Counted from the first letter of the stretch, positions 35,228 to 44,442 are shown. The stretch: 64,000 nt of DNA from Pseudoalteromonas sp. SMS1 (GCF_021530565.1 NZ_JAKGBI010000018.1:1-64000), one strand, 5' to 3'. A program made the numbers and translations. The notes: generated from the letters alone by a model not told the origin.

Positions 35228-36225
35228 TTCAAGGCACTCTGATTAAAAGCTTCGATTTCATCAACAGTTAGATAATGGTCATTGTTCAAAGAGTTGTACT
35301 CAAAGTTCATCGCGACTGGTTTGCCTTTTTCTTTAATGGCATTCACGGTGAAGTCATTGCTGCGACTGCTAAATTTAATACCAGGTGCGATGACGAAGTA
35401 TTCGTCAAATTCGTACGTATTAAAGCATAGATCTGCGGGGCACATTACTTCGTGAAGCTTTTCGCCGGGCCTAATGCCGATGATTTTTTGAGGCAAGTTG
35501 GGTGCCATTGCTGTTGCTAAATCGGTTATCTTGATTGATGGGATTTTAGGTACGAAAATCTCGCCGCCCAACATTCTTTCAAAGTTTTTGAGAACAAAGT
35601 CAACACCCTGTTGTAAGCTGATCCAAAATCTAGTCATATCGGGGTGTGTAATGGGTAAGTGATCAAGCCCTTCGTCAATAAACTTTTGGAATATGGGCAC
35701 TACGGATCCTCTAGAGCACACGACATTACCATACCTGACCACTGAAAAAATCGTGCGATGTCCTCCGGCAATATTATTTGCGGCGACAAAAAGTTTATCT
35801 GATGCTAGTTTGGTGGCGCCGTATAAATTGATGGGGTTTGCTGCTTTGTCGGTGGATAGGGCAATGACTTTCTCTACATCATTGTCTAGCGCTGCCTCAA
35901 TTACATTCTCCGCACCATTTATATTCGTTTTTATGCATTCCATTGGATTGTATTCAGCAGCAGGAACTTGCTTGAGAGCAGCTGCATGAATGACGTAATC
36001 TACGCCTCTCATTGCGCGCTTCAATCGGTCTTTGTCTCTTACATCACCAATAAAGTATCGCATGCAAGGTTGATCGAAAACTTGCTGCATTTCAAATTGC
36101 TTCAGTTCATCACGTGAAAAAACGATGATTTTCTTAGGCTTATAGCGATCTAGTAAGGTCTTAACATACTTTTTGCCAAAAGAGCCCGTACCACCAGTTA
36201 TAAGAATGGTTTTGTTGTCGAACAT
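35224..36225 (-). CDS. pseB: UDP-N-acetylglucosamine 4,6-dehydratase (5-inverting) PseB
   Basis: PseB commits UDP-GlcNAc to pseudaminic acid. This 333-residue short-chain dehydrogenase/reductase has the NADP loop ITGGTGSFGKKYV, then YFIGDVRDKDRLKRAM, HAAALKQVPAAEYNP and the catalytic ALSTDKAANPINLYGATK stretch. The ATG at 36225 is preferred over a GTG at 36237 because a GGTGA Shine-Dalgarno lies between them at good distance. It is first in a divergent operon facing the plus-strand Pse genes. Confidence 0.95.
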   Translation of the reverse strand: MFDNKTILITGGTGSFGKKYVKTLLDRYKPKKIIVFSRDELKQFEMQQVFDQPCMRYFIGDVRDKDRLKRAMRGVDYVIHAAALKQVPAAEYNPMECIKTNINGAENVIEAALDNDVEKVIALSTDKAANPINLYGATKLASDKLFVAANNIAGGHRTIFSVVRYGNVVCSRGSVVPIFQKFIDEGLDHLPITHPDMTRFWISLQQGVDFVLKNFERMLGGEIFVPKIPSIKITDLATAMAPNLPQKIIGIRPGEKLHEVMCPADLCFNTYEFDEYFVIAPGIKFSSRSNDFTVNAIKEKGKPVAMNFEYNSLNNDHYLTVDEIEAFNQSALK

Positions 36226-36449
36226 AATAATCACCAAAGGTGCAATTTATTCTTTACACTCTCACAAAAATGGACGTGTAGGGAATAAATATCAAGATAA
36301 AATTTAGCTATTACTCAATACTTTATATCACTTTTTGAAATTTTGCAGTAAATTAAGCACAATAACTCATACTCTATAATCTATGCTGGGTGACTTTTGA
36401 GCAGTATGGGCGTAAACTAAAGGGATAGCAGTTTGAATTGGAGGTTAAA

Positions 36450-37238
36450 ATGCAGATAAATTCCCCTTCTAACTCGTTGTTAAATAAAACAACACAAGCC
36501 AGTAATAAGCAAAATGAACAACTTGCAACAGGTAAAAGAGTCAATTCTGCGGCAGATGATGCAGCCGCGTTGCAGATAATAAACCGTTTGACTTCTCAGC
36601 AGGAAGGGTACGGCCAATCAATCCGCAATGCTTATGATGGGATTTCATATAGTCAAACTTCTGAGTCTGCATTATCAGGAGTAGGAGATGCAGTTAGTCG
36701 AATCAGAGAGCTTTCTATACAAGCCGGTAACGGAGCATTGACAGACAGTGATCGCCAAGCGTTACAAGACGAGGTGGCACAGCTACAGACTCAAATTACC
36801 GACACGTTTGAAAACACGACATTTGGCGGGGCGCCTTTGTTTGACGGTCAGCAAGCGAACTTTCAAGTTGGTCCAGATGCAAATACGACCCAAAGCTTTA
36901 CGCAAGCCGATAGCTCAGTTGCAGCCGGTATTTTAAGTGTTGATATCTCAACCCAAGCAGGTGCGCAAGCGGCCATTACGGCTGCGGACCAAGTTGCCAA
37001 AGATGTGAACACGCAGCGTTCTCAGTTGGGCGCGTTTGAAAACACGTTGAACAGTACCATTCGAGGTTTAGGTAATCAAAGCGACAGAATCGCAGAGAGC
37101 CAGAGCCGTATTGCTGACACTGATTTTGCGCAGGTGGCTGCGCAGAGATCAGCAAATGATATTTTATCGCAAGCATCTATCGCACTTCGAGGACAAGCAA
37201 ATCAGTCAGCTTCCTCCGTTTTGAACCTTTTACAGTAA
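36450..37238 (+). CDS. Short divergent flagellin (fourth copy)
   Basis: A 262-residue flagellin-family protein. It has RVNSAADDAAALQIINRLTSQ, the conserved N-terminal D1 core, and IADTDFAQVAAQRSANDILSQA, RGQANQSASSVLNLLQ at the C-terminus. It lacks the FVNTNVSS opening of the three main flagellins (starting QINSPSNSLLNKTTQ instead) and the central domain is very short. A GGAG ribosome binding site supports the ATG at 36450 rather than the TTG at 36438. It sits alone between pseB (minus) and flrA with no clear sigma-28 promoter. It could be a minor flagellin or filament-end subunit. Confidence 0.88.
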   Translation: MQINSPSNSLLNKTTQASNKQNEQLATGKRVNSAADDAAALQIINRLTSQQEGYGQSIRNAYDGISYSQTSESALSGVGDAVSRIRELSIQAGNGALTDSDRQALQDEVAQLQTQITDTFENTTFGGAPLFDGQQANFQVGPDANTTQSFTQADSSVAAGILSVDISTQAGAQAAITAADQVAKDVNTQRSQLGAFENTLNSTIRGLGNQSDRIAESQSRIADTDFAQVAAQRSANDILSQASIALRGQANQSASSVLNLLQ

Positions 37239-37274
37239 AGGTTAATACTTTTGTATTGATATAAAACATATCCG

Positions 37275-37312
37275 GTGGCATTTATTTGGCGTTTATGTCA
37301 ATAAATTGCCAC
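37275..37312 (+). terminator. Hairpin after the fourth flagellin
   Basis: GTGGCATTTATT and AATAAATTGCCAC form a 12-bp stem with a one-base bulge. It lies 36 bases past the stop of the short flagellin and 75 bases before flrA. There is no T run, so termination strength is uncertain. Confidence 0.55.
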
Positions 37313-37387
37313 TTAGGTATTGCATCCCTTACATACTCCCTTACAATCTCCTGTATAGACTTATAAAAACACTTGGATCCAATCCAA

Positions 37388-38827
37388 ATGATACTGATCA
37401 TCGATAACAACAATAATCGTGCTTCTGGATTAGCTGCGGCACTGACATTTTGCGGTCAAGCCGCAAAAGTACTCGCAGAGTCAGAGTTTACACCCGAATC
37501 GGTCAAGAAATATCAGGAATGTACAATTGTACTCGGTGCTCTAAACGGATTGGATCACGAGCGCCATATTAAAAAACTCCCTGCACAGCCATTTATTTTA
37601 GTTGGTGAAACGCTTAGGCCTTTGCTATCTCTTGCCAACGTTATCGGACTAATTAGCGAGCCTTTTAGCCATGATGTGACCATGCAATTGTTGCATGACT
37701 GCCAGCAGTACCTGAGCTTATTGCCAGGTCAAAATAGCCAAAATCGAGATGCTAAGTCTTTTGATGGTTTAGTGGGTGACACTGACGCGGTTAAAGAAGT
37801 TAGGTTTTTAATTTCTCAGGTAGCAAAAACAGATGCTAATGTACTGATTTTAGGTGAATCTGGCACGGGTAAAGAGGTTGTGGCAAGGAATGTTCATTTA
37901 TTGTCTAATCGTTCTTCAGGGCCCTTTGTGCCTGTCAACTGTGGCGCCATTCCGGGCGAGCTCCTTGAAAGTGAACTTTTCGGTCATGAGAAAGGTGCGT
38001 TTACAGGTGCAATCTCAGCTCGAAAAGGGCGCTTCGAGTTGGCGCAAAATGGAACGCTGTTTTTAGACGAAATTGGCGATATGCCACTTCAAATGCAAGT
38101 TAAGTTGCTGAGAGTATTGCAAGAGCGCAGTTACGAACGTGTAGGTGGTACTAAAGCAATTCAGGCCAACGTACGTGTCATTGCAGCGACTCACCGAAAC
38201 CTTGAAGAAATGATTGAAACAGGTAAATTCCGTGAAGACTTATTTTACCGTCTCAATGTATTTCCAATTGAAAACCCGTCATTAAGTCAACGTGTGGACG
38301 ATATACCGTTGTTACTTAAAGAGCTCATGCGCAGAGTCACCGAGCAGGGTAATAAAGGGGTAAAGTTTACCGATAGAGCCATCGAAAGTCTTAAAGCGCA
38401 TGCTTGGCCAGGTAATATTCGTGAGCTTGCAAACTTGGTAGAACGTATGGCCATTATGTTCCCAGATAAGCTGGTGGATGTCACAGACTTGCCAAGTAAG
38501 TATCGTTACATTGAGGTTGAGGCTTTTGAACCTGAATACCCTGAAGAGTTAATGGAAAAAGATGCGTTTAATGAGTTGTTTAGTGAAGGGTTCAGCGATT
38601 TTGAAGAGGAAGACGAAGTAGAGAGTGTGGCGGAACAACCTTTATTGGGTCTGCTGCCTGATGAAGGGATCGAGTTGAAAGATTACCTAGCTGAATTGGA
38701 AGTAAGTTTAATTACACAAGCATTAGAGCGTTATGATTATGTCGTTGCGCGTGCGGCCGAAATCTTAGGTGTCAGACGCACGACACTTGTAGAGAAAATG
38801 AAAAAGTATAACTTGAACCGAGATTAA
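37388..38827 (+). CDS. flrA: Sigma-54 dependent flagellar master regulator FlrA
   Basis: FlrA (FleQ in Pseudomonas) is the top activator of the polar flagellar hierarchy. The 479-residue protein has a FleQ-like N-terminal domain (about 1-120), an AAA+ domain with Walker A GESGTGKE and the sigma-54 contact loop GAFTGA, and a C-terminal Fis-type helix-turn-helix (AEILGVRRTTLVEKM). The ATG at 37388 is chosen; an in-frame TTG at 37373 is possible, and the ribosome binding site is weak in both cases. No sigma-54 promoter precedes it, which fits a first-class gene. It is convergent with tag. Confidence 0.96.
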   Translation: MILIIDNNNNRASGLAAALTFCGQAAKVLAESEFTPESVKKYQECTIVLGALNGLDHERHIKKLPAQPFILVGETLRPLLSLANVIGLISEPFSHDVTMQLLHDCQQYLSLLPGQNSQNRDAKSFDGLVGDTDAVKEVRFLISQVAKTDANVLILGESGTGKEVVARNVHLLSNRSSGPFVPVNCGAIPGELLESELFGHEKGAFTGAISARKGRFELAQNGTLFLDEIGDMPLQMQVKLLRVLQERSYERVGGTKAIQANVRVIAATHRNLEEMIETGKFREDLFYRLNVFPIENPSLSQRVDDIPLLLKELMRRVTEQGNKGVKFTDRAIESLKAHAWPGNIRELANLVERMAIMFPDKLVDVTDLPSKYRYIEVEAFEPEYPEELMEKDAFNELFSEGFSDFEEEDEVESVAEQPLLGLLPDEGIELKDYLAELEVSLITQALERYDYVVARAAEILGVRRTTLVEKMKKYNLNRD

Positions 38828-38836
38828 TCATCTCGG
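38818..38836. terminator. Hairpin at the flrA/tag convergent junction
   Basis: CCGAGAT (38818-38824) and ATCTCGG (38830-38836) pair with the flrA stop codon lying in the loop. No T run is seen. It lies between two converging genes, so a bidirectional terminator role is plausible. Confidence 0.5.
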
Positions 38837-38846
38837 CACAGAGTTG

Positions 38847-39452
38847 TTAGCACAGTTTCGCTTTTAAATTTAACGATTTGACAAGCTCAATTAACGGCTG
38901 CTTTCTGAAGCAGTCATTGTCATGATCATTGACCATACCACATGCTTGCATATGAGCATATACGGTCGTTGGACCGAGGAATTTAAATCCTTTCTTTTTT
39001 AGATCTTTTGCGAACTGAATGCTGATATCACTGGTTGCAGGGTAATCTTCTTTGTGACGGATATTGTTTATGATGGGTGTAAAATCTACATACGCCCACT
39101 GAAATTTAGCAAAACTACCATACTCTTTTTGTACTTCTATAAAGCACTGAGCATTGTTTATCGTTGCGTTTATCTTCGCTTTATTACGCACAATACCCGG
39201 GTTTTCCATCAGTTGTGCCACATCACTTTCAGTCATTTTTGCAACTTCTTGGACATTAAACTGCTTAAATGCTGCCCGGTAGTGCGCTCTTTTTTTCAAA
39301 ATGGTGTACCAGCTTAAGCCAGCCTGCGCTGACTCCAACGTAATAAATTCAAATAGTTTGTTGTCATCCCATACAGGTACACCCCACTCCTCATCGTGAT
39401 AAGCAACATAGTCTGGTTTGCTTTCATCAAGCCATAAGCATCTGGTACACAT
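38847..39452 (-). CDS. tag: DNA-3-methyladenine glycosylase I
   Basis: This base-excision repair enzyme removes 3-methyladenine from alkylated DNA. The 201-residue protein has the Tag family opening RCLWLDESKPDYVAYHDEEWG, then TLESAQAGLSWYTIL and the zinc-binding Cys/His positions around CTRCLW and CGMVNDHDNDCF. AGGAAAGG precedes its ATG. It is not a flagellar gene and interrupts flrA and flrBC on the opposite strand. Confidence 0.94.
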   Translation of the reverse strand: MCTRCLWLDESKPDYVAYHDEEWGVPVWDDNKLFEFITLESAQAGLSWYTILKKRAHYRAAFKQFNVQEVAKMTESDVAQLMENPGIVRNKAKINATINNAQCFIEVQKEYGSFAKFQWAYVDFTPIINNIRHKEDYPATSDISIQFAKDLKKKGFKFLGPTTVYAHMQACGMVNDHDNDCFRKQPLIELVKSLNLKAKLC

Positions 39453-39632
39453 TACCTTTCCTTTTTCTCTAACTCGTCTGTCAAATATTCGACCTTTACC
39501 TGTGAACCGCAGGTGGTCCGCGCGTTTAACGTTTAAAATAACTATATTTTATATCTGTATAAAAATACAGTGTCAAAGTTTTGTAAAGGTTTTTAATGCT
39601 ATTAAGTACTTGAATTTATTCAAAAAATAATA

Positions 39633-39649
39633 TTGGCACAAGCCTTGCT
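39633..39649 (+). promoter_or_regulatory. Sigma-54 promoter of flrBC
   Basis: TTGGCACAAGCCTTGCTT holds GG at 39635-39636 and GC at 39647-39648, 10 bases apart, a near-perfect consensus. It lies 36 bases before flrB and is the expected target of FlrA. The rest of 39453-39632 shows no gene. Confidence 0.93.
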
Positions 39650-39684
39650 TTTATCTTGGTAGGAAGATTCATGAGAGTAGTGTC

Positions 39685-40794
39685 ATGGCGTTAGCAAAAG
39701 TGATAAATCCACAATTTGTGCCAGAAAACCAATTTAACCCCTGCTTATTGCAAGAGGCCTATGTTGGTGAGCTGAGTGACCTGAGACAGCAAGCGAGCTG
39801 GCTGAGCCATTTGGTTGATACAATGCCTGCGGGTGTTGTTGTACTTGATGGGCAGGGCATGATAGCGAAGGCCAACCAGATAGCCAAAGATATGCTTGGA
39901 GAGCCATTAGAAGGTGAGAAATGGTTCAACATCATTCAGCGTTCGTTTAGTCCACAGCAAGATGATGGACACGAAGTATCTTTGCGGGATGGTCGACTAA
40001 TCAAATTGGAGATCACCGCACTTACGCCAGAACCAGGTCAATTAGTCTTAATGACCGATTTAACCGAAACTCGTAAGTTGCAAGCGAGAGTTGCACACAT
40101 GCAAAGGCTAAGTGCGCTTGGGAAGATGGTAGCATCTTTGGCTCACCAAGTGCGAACGCCCTTGTCGGCGGCCATGCTATATGGTGCCAACTTAGGCAGT
40201 GCTAACTTACCGTCTCAATCACGAGAAAAATTTCACAATAAACTGATGTCTCGTCTCAAAGATTTAGAAAGCCAAGTCAATGACATGCTGCTGTTTGCCA
40301 AAAGTGGCGAGCAACAAGTTGTGGAGCGGGTGTCGATGCAGCAATTACTCAATGAAGTAAAAGTGGGTTCGGATGCCATGCTGTCTTTAAATAGTGCCGC
40401 ATTGGACGTGTTTTTACCAGAACCAGATATTGAAATACTGGGGAATAAAACGGCGCTTGCCAGTGCGATTCAAAACCTGATCCACAATAGTGTTCAAGTC
40501 ATTGGCGCTGGTGCAAAAATTACTTTGCGTGCAGCACGTGAAGGGCAAGATGAAGAAGTAAGAATATCTGTGAGTGACAATGGACCTGGGGTGGACTTGT
40601 CTCAAGCTAGCAGGCTATTCGAACCATTTTTTACGACGAAGTCTCAGGGGACTGGGCTTGGTCTAGCAGTGGTCAGTTCAGTGGCCAATTCACATAAAGG
40701 GCGTGTGGAAGTTGATAACATGCCAAGCGGAGGAGCGTGTTTTAGCATGCTATTACCGATTTCTCAACACACTCAACTTCAGGAGGTCGTATGA
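39685..40794 (+). CDS. flrB: Flagellar sensor histidine kinase FlrB
   Basis: FlrB phosphorylates FlrC to switch on hook, basal-body and flagellin genes. The 369-residue cytoplasmic kinase has an N-terminal PAS-like region (VVLDGQGMIAKANQIA), the phospho-acceptor His at residue 154 in SLAHQVRTPLSAAM, and a C-terminal ATPase with VSDNGPGVDLS and TTKSQGTGLGLAVV. No membrane segment is seen, as usual for FlrB/FleS. It overlaps flrC by 4 bases. Confidence 0.96.
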   Translation: MALAKVINPQFVPENQFNPCLLQEAYVGELSDLRQQASWLSHLVDTMPAGVVVLDGQGMIAKANQIAKDMLGEPLEGEKWFNIIQRSFSPQQDDGHEVSLRDGRLIKLEITALTPEPGQLVLMTDLTETRKLQARVAHMQRLSALGKMVASLAHQVRTPLSAAMLYGANLGSANLPSQSREKFHNKLMSRLKDLESQVNDMLLFAKSGEQQVVERVSMQQLLNEVKVGSDAMLSLNSAALDVFLPEPDIEILGNKTALASAIQNLIHNSVQVIGAGAKITLRAAREGQDEEVRISVSDNGPGVDLSQASRLFEPFFTTKSQGTGLGLAVVSSVANSHKGRVEVDNMPSGGACFSMLLPISQHTQLQEVV

Positions 40795-42197
40795 GTAACA
40801 AAATTCTAGTCGTTGAAGATGACGCAGGTTTACGCGAAGCACTCTTGGATACTTTAGAGTTAGCAGGTATTGACTGTGTTGAGGCGGATAGCGCAGAGCA
40901 GGCAATGGTTTTGCTCAAACAGCAGAGTTTTTCTCTCGTTGTGAGCGACGTACAGATGGGGCAGATGAGTGGCATTGATTTGCTCAAGAGTATTAAACTC
41001 AACTATCCTCAACTGCCTGTTTTAATGATGACTGCATATGCCACCATTGATGATGCGGTGGAGGCTATGAGACTGGGTGCTATTGACTATATGGCAAAAC
41101 CATTTGCACCTGAAGTGCTACTGAATATGGTGAGCCGTTATATGCCTGAAAAGGAAAAAGAAACGGAAGGACCGGTGGTTGCAGACGTTAAAAGTTTGCA
41201 ATTGCTCAGCCTAGCCAAAAAAGTGGCACAATCAGATGCGAGCGTCATGGTTTTAGGCCCTAGTGGCTCAGGTAAAGAAGTGCTTGCGCGTTATATTCAT
41301 GATAGTTCTGAGCGATGCGCGGCGCCCTTCGTGGCTATCAATTGTGCTGCTATTCCTGAAAATATGTTGGAAGCGACTTTATTTGGTTATGAAAAAGGTG
41401 CATTTACAGGCGCCATTCAAGCATGCCCAGGTAAGTTTGAACAAGCGCAAAAAGGCACAATCCTGTTAGACGAAATAACAGAAATGGATTTGGGTTTACA
41501 AGCTAAATTGCTTCGCGTGCTCCAAGAAAGAGAAGTTGAGAGGCTTGGTGGTCGTAAGACAATAGACCTTGATGTTAGAGTACTAGCAACCAGTAACCGC
41601 GATTTGAAAGAGGCAGTTGCAGAAGGCAAATTCAGAGAAGACTTGTACTATAGATTAAATGTTTTTCCGCTTACATGGCTGCCACTCAAAGACAGAGCGG
41701 CGGATATCGTACCTTTGGCAAATCACTTAATTGAGAGACACTGTCAAAAATCTGGCCAACCTACTCCACAATTATCAGCTGGTGCCCAGGAGAAGTTACT
41801 CCAGCATGCTTGGCCTGGTAATGTACGTGAGTTGGATAATGTTGTGCAAAGGGCATTGATTCTGCAACAAGGTGGTGTTGTTGCTGACTCGGATATTTTC
41901 ATTGAAAATTTTGAACCCGTTTCCTTGAACATTGCCGTTGATGTTGTCAGTACTCCTAAGGAATTGGATATTTCTCCTTACGATAACGTACCGCAAAGTA
42001 CGCAAAGTACACCCAATAATGATGCGCTGAGTTACAAAGAGGAACTGCAAGATAAAGAACACCAGATCATTCTTGATACTTTGACTCGCTGTAATGGTAA
42101 AAGAAAGGATGTTGCGGAAATACTTGGCATAAGTCCAAGAACGCTCCGCTACAAGCTGGCCAAAATGAGAGATTTAGGATTGCCAGTTCCTGCATAA
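40791..42197 (+). CDS. flrC: Sigma-54 dependent response regulator FlrC
   Basis: FlrC activates the second tier of sigma-54 promoters. The 468-residue protein has a receiver domain (phospho-acceptor Asp53 in VVSDVQMG, MTAYATIDDAVEAM, KPFAPEVLL), an AAA+ domain with GPSGSGKEVL and GAFTGA, and a C-terminal Fis-type helix-turn-helix (VAEILGISPRTLRYKL). AGGAGG precedes its ATG. In this window it likely acts on flgB, flgF, flgJ and flagellin 2 promoters. Confidence 0.96.
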   Translation: MSNKILVVEDDAGLREALLDTLELAGIDCVEADSAEQAMVLLKQQSFSLVVSDVQMGQMSGIDLLKSIKLNYPQLPVLMMTAYATIDDAVEAMRLGAIDYMAKPFAPEVLLNMVSRYMPEKEKETEGPVVADVKSLQLLSLAKKVAQSDASVMVLGPSGSGKEVLARYIHDSSERCAAPFVAINCAAIPENMLEATLFGYEKGAFTGAIQACPGKFEQAQKGTILLDEITEMDLGLQAKLLRVLQEREVERLGGRKTIDLDVRVLATSNRDLKEAVAEGKFREDLYYRLNVFPLTWLPLKDRAADIVPLANHLIERHCQKSGQPTPQLSAGAQEKLLQHAWPGNVRELDNVVQRALILQQGGVVADSDIFIENFEPVSLNIAVDVVSTPKELDISPYDNVPQSTQSTPNNDALSYKEELQDKEHQIILDTLTRCNGKRKDVAEILGISPRTLRYKLAKMRDLGLPVPA

Positions 42198-42204
42198 ATT
42201 GTCA

Positions 42205-42230
42205 GTTAGCCAGATGAAAGTCTGGCTAAC
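42205..42230 (+). terminator. Hairpin after flrC
   Basis: GTTAGCCAGA and TCTGGCTAAC form a perfect 10-bp stem with a TGAAAG loop, 7 bases past the flrC stop. It lacks a full T run but is the only candidate terminator before the fliE promoter. Confidence 0.75.
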
Positions 42231-42308
42231 TATTGACCTGTCAAAATTCTGTCCTTCCCAGAGATAACTCAAAAAACACTTAAAGTATTGAATTTGTTGG
42301 ATTAAAAG

Positions 42309-42325
42309 TTGGCATGATTGGTGCA
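42309..42325 (+). promoter_or_regulatory. Sigma-54 promoter of fliE operon
   Basis: TTGGCATGATTGGTGCATT holds GG at 42311-42312 and GC at 42323-42324, 10 bases apart. It lies 38 bases before fliE and probably drives fliEFGHIJ and beyond. Confidence 0.88.
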
Positions 42326-42362
42326 TTTAACTGTTCATATGTAATCTCACGAGGTGAGCGAT

Positions 42363-42698
42363 ATGAAGATTCAAAATACCAGCTTATATCAAGAAATGCA
42401 GTCGATGGCGTCTCAAGCCGGTCGAATTCAGCCTGAAACGAAAATACCGACTCAGGCGACGGCAGCAACTTCCAGCGCGCAGTTTGGTGACATACTTTCA
42501 AATGCATTAAATAACGTAGCCGATTTACAAAGAGATGCGAAAGCGAAAGTCACCGCCGTTGAAATGGGTGACCGAAGCGTCTCTCTTGCAGAAGCAATGA
42601 TTGCCAAAAATAAATCTTCAGTGGCATTTGAAGCAACTGTTCAAGTACGTAATAAGCTTGTAGAAGCTTATAAAGATATCATGAACATGCCGGTGTAA
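42363..42698 (+). CDS. fliE: Flagellar hook-basal body protein FliE
   Basis: FliE connects the MS ring to the rod. The 111-residue protein has FGDILSNALNNVADLQRDAKAK and the conserved C-terminal EAMIAKNKSSVAFEATVQVRNKLVEAYKDIMNMPV. The ATG at 42363 is chosen because a GAGG ribosome binding site sits 8 bases upstream; a GTG at 42354 is in frame. It opens the largest operon in the window. Confidence 0.96.
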   Translation: MKIQNTSLYQEMQSMASQAGRIQPETKIPTQATAATSSAQFGDILSNALNNVADLQRDAKAKVTAVEMGDRSVSLAEAMIAKNKSSVAFEATVQVRNKLVEAYKDIMNMPV

Positions 42699-42723
42699 TT
42701 CAGAGAGTTAGTGGAGAGTAACT

Positions 42724-44442
42724 GTGGCTACAAATCAATCGACAGATTTAGCACTTTCAGATGGTCCAGGTGGGGCTGTGGCAGAAGGTGCTGAAACCCA
42801 GCAAGAGCAAAAATCTGGTTATTTCAGTGCTTTAAGCGGCGTTGATATGCTACGTCAAGTTACGCTCGTTATCGCACTCGCAATCTGCTTGGCAATCGCA
42901 GTGTTTATTATCATTTGGGCTCGTCAACCAGATATGCGCCCACTTGGTCAGTACCCTACAGATGAGCTAGTACAAACGCTAGACTTCTTAGATGCTCAAA
43001 AGATCGATTACGAACTGGATGGCAATACCATCATGGTTGAGGAAACCGACTACCAAAATATTAAGCTAAAGATGGCTCGGGATGGCTTTACGCAGACACC
43101 TTCCTCGGGTACAGACATTTTGATGCAGGATATGGGCTTTGGTGTCAGTCAACGTTTGGAAAGAGAGCGCCTTAAGCACAGCCGAGAGCAACAATTAGCG
43201 AGAACAATTGAAGAATTGCAAGATATTAACCGTGCAAAGGTATTACTAGCAATCCCTAAAGAAAATGTGTTCGCTCGTCGAGAGAAAAAGCCATCAGCAA
43301 CCGTGGTTTTGACGATGAAGCGTGGTCGTACACTTGATGGTGAAGAAGTTGACTCAATAGTTGATATTGTTGCATCGGCTGTACAGGGTCTTGAGCCATC
43401 ACGTGTGACTGTGACAGATCAAAATGGTCGCTTGCTCAACTCGGGCTCTCAGGACTCATTAGCTGCACGTTCAAGAAAAGAATATGAAATTGAGCGCAAA
43501 CGTGAGTCAGAGTACTTGTCGAAAATTGACAGTATCATGATCCCGGTTGTGGGCTTAGGTAACTTTACTGCACAAGTTGACTTGACGATGGATTTCAGCG
43601 CAATAGAAGAAACGCAAAAACGCTTTAATCCCGATTTGCCAGCAGTGCGAAGTGAAACTACTTTCGAGGAAAGTAATATTGGCGGCATTACTGCGGGTAT
43701 TCCTGGTGCGTTAACCAACCAGCCTCCAGTGGACTCTAATATCCCTGAAATTGCGGGTGTGGGTGGCAATGGTAAGGGCACAACGCCAACACGCTCTCAA
43801 AAGGAAGCAACACGTAATTACGAGCTAGACACAACAATCTCTCATAAGCGCCAACAAACAGGAGTGATTCGTCGTATCAGCGTGTCAGTCGCAGTCGATT
43901 ATGTTGCTAAAGCTGATGCTGAGGGAAATATGACAATGGCGCCTCGCTCGCAGGAAGAATTGAATAACATTCGCCGTCTATTACAAGGTGGGGTTGGCTT
44001 TGATATGCAACGAGGTGATGCGCTAGAAGTTGTGACAGTGCCATTTGTTCGCGAAGATATTTTGGAAGCTTCTGAACTACCGCTTTGGGAGCAAGAGTGG
44101 TTTATGAAGGTCGCTAGGCTTGCAGCAGGTGCGTTGGTAATCATTGTGTTGATTATGGCTGTAGTTCGCCCTATGCTGAAGAGATTGATTTACCCAGATG
44201 ATACACTAGAAGATTATGATGAGGATGCATTAACGGCTGGTGTTGATTTAGGTGACAGTACACTTGATATGCTAAGTAATGACTTTGATGAATCAGCTGT
44301 TGGCTTCTCCTCGGATGGTACATTACAATTGCCAGACTTACATGGAGATGAAGATCTATTGAAAGCGGTTCGCGCATTGGTAGCGAATGAACCTGAGCTT
44401 TCTTCACAAGTGGTCAAAGCGTGGTTAACTGAAGATGAGTGA
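42724..44442 (+). CDS. fliF: Flagellar MS-ring protein FliF
   Basis: FliF forms the membrane-embedded MS ring, base of the motor. The 572-residue protein has two membrane helices, at about residues 46-66 and 466-482, with the large periplasmic RBM domains between. The C-terminal cytoplasmic tail ends in an amphipathic segment (VANEPELSSQVVKAWLTEDE) that binds FliG. It starts with GTG after GGAG. It overlaps fliG by 8 bases. Confidence 0.97.
   Translation: MATNQSTDLALSDGPGGAVAEGAETQQEQKSGYFSALSGVDMLRQVTLVIALAICLAIAVFIIIWARQPDMRPLGQYPTDELVQTLDFLDAQKIDYELDGNTIMVEETDYQNIKLKMARDGFTQTPSSGTDILMQDMGFGVSQRLERERLKHSREQQLARTIEELQDINRAKVLLAIPKENVFARREKKPSATVVLTMKRGRTLDGEEVDSIVDIVASAVQGLEPSRVTVTDQNGRLLNSGSQDSLAARSRKEYEIERKRESEYLSKIDSIMIPVVGLGNFTAQVDLTMDFSAIEETQKRFNPDLPAVRSETTFEESNIGGITAGIPGALTNQPPVDSNIPEIAGVGGNGKGTTPTRSQKEATRNYELDTTISHKRQQTGVIRRISVSVAVDYVAKADAEGNMTMAPRSQEELNNIRRLLQGGVGFDMQRGDALEVVTVPFVREDILEASELPLWEQEWFMKVARLAAGALVIIVLIMAVVRPMLKRLIYPDDTLEDYDEDALTAGVDLGDSTLDMLSNDFDESAVGFSSDGTLQLPDLHGDEDLLKAVRALVANEPELSSQVVKAWLTEDE

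Noticed and set aside
36387..36404. Possible sigma-54 site before the fourth flagellin (GG 36389-36390, GC 36401-36402)
   Set aside because: Spacing is right but the -24 is TGGGT and the -12 is GAGC rather than TTGC, so it is too weak to call.
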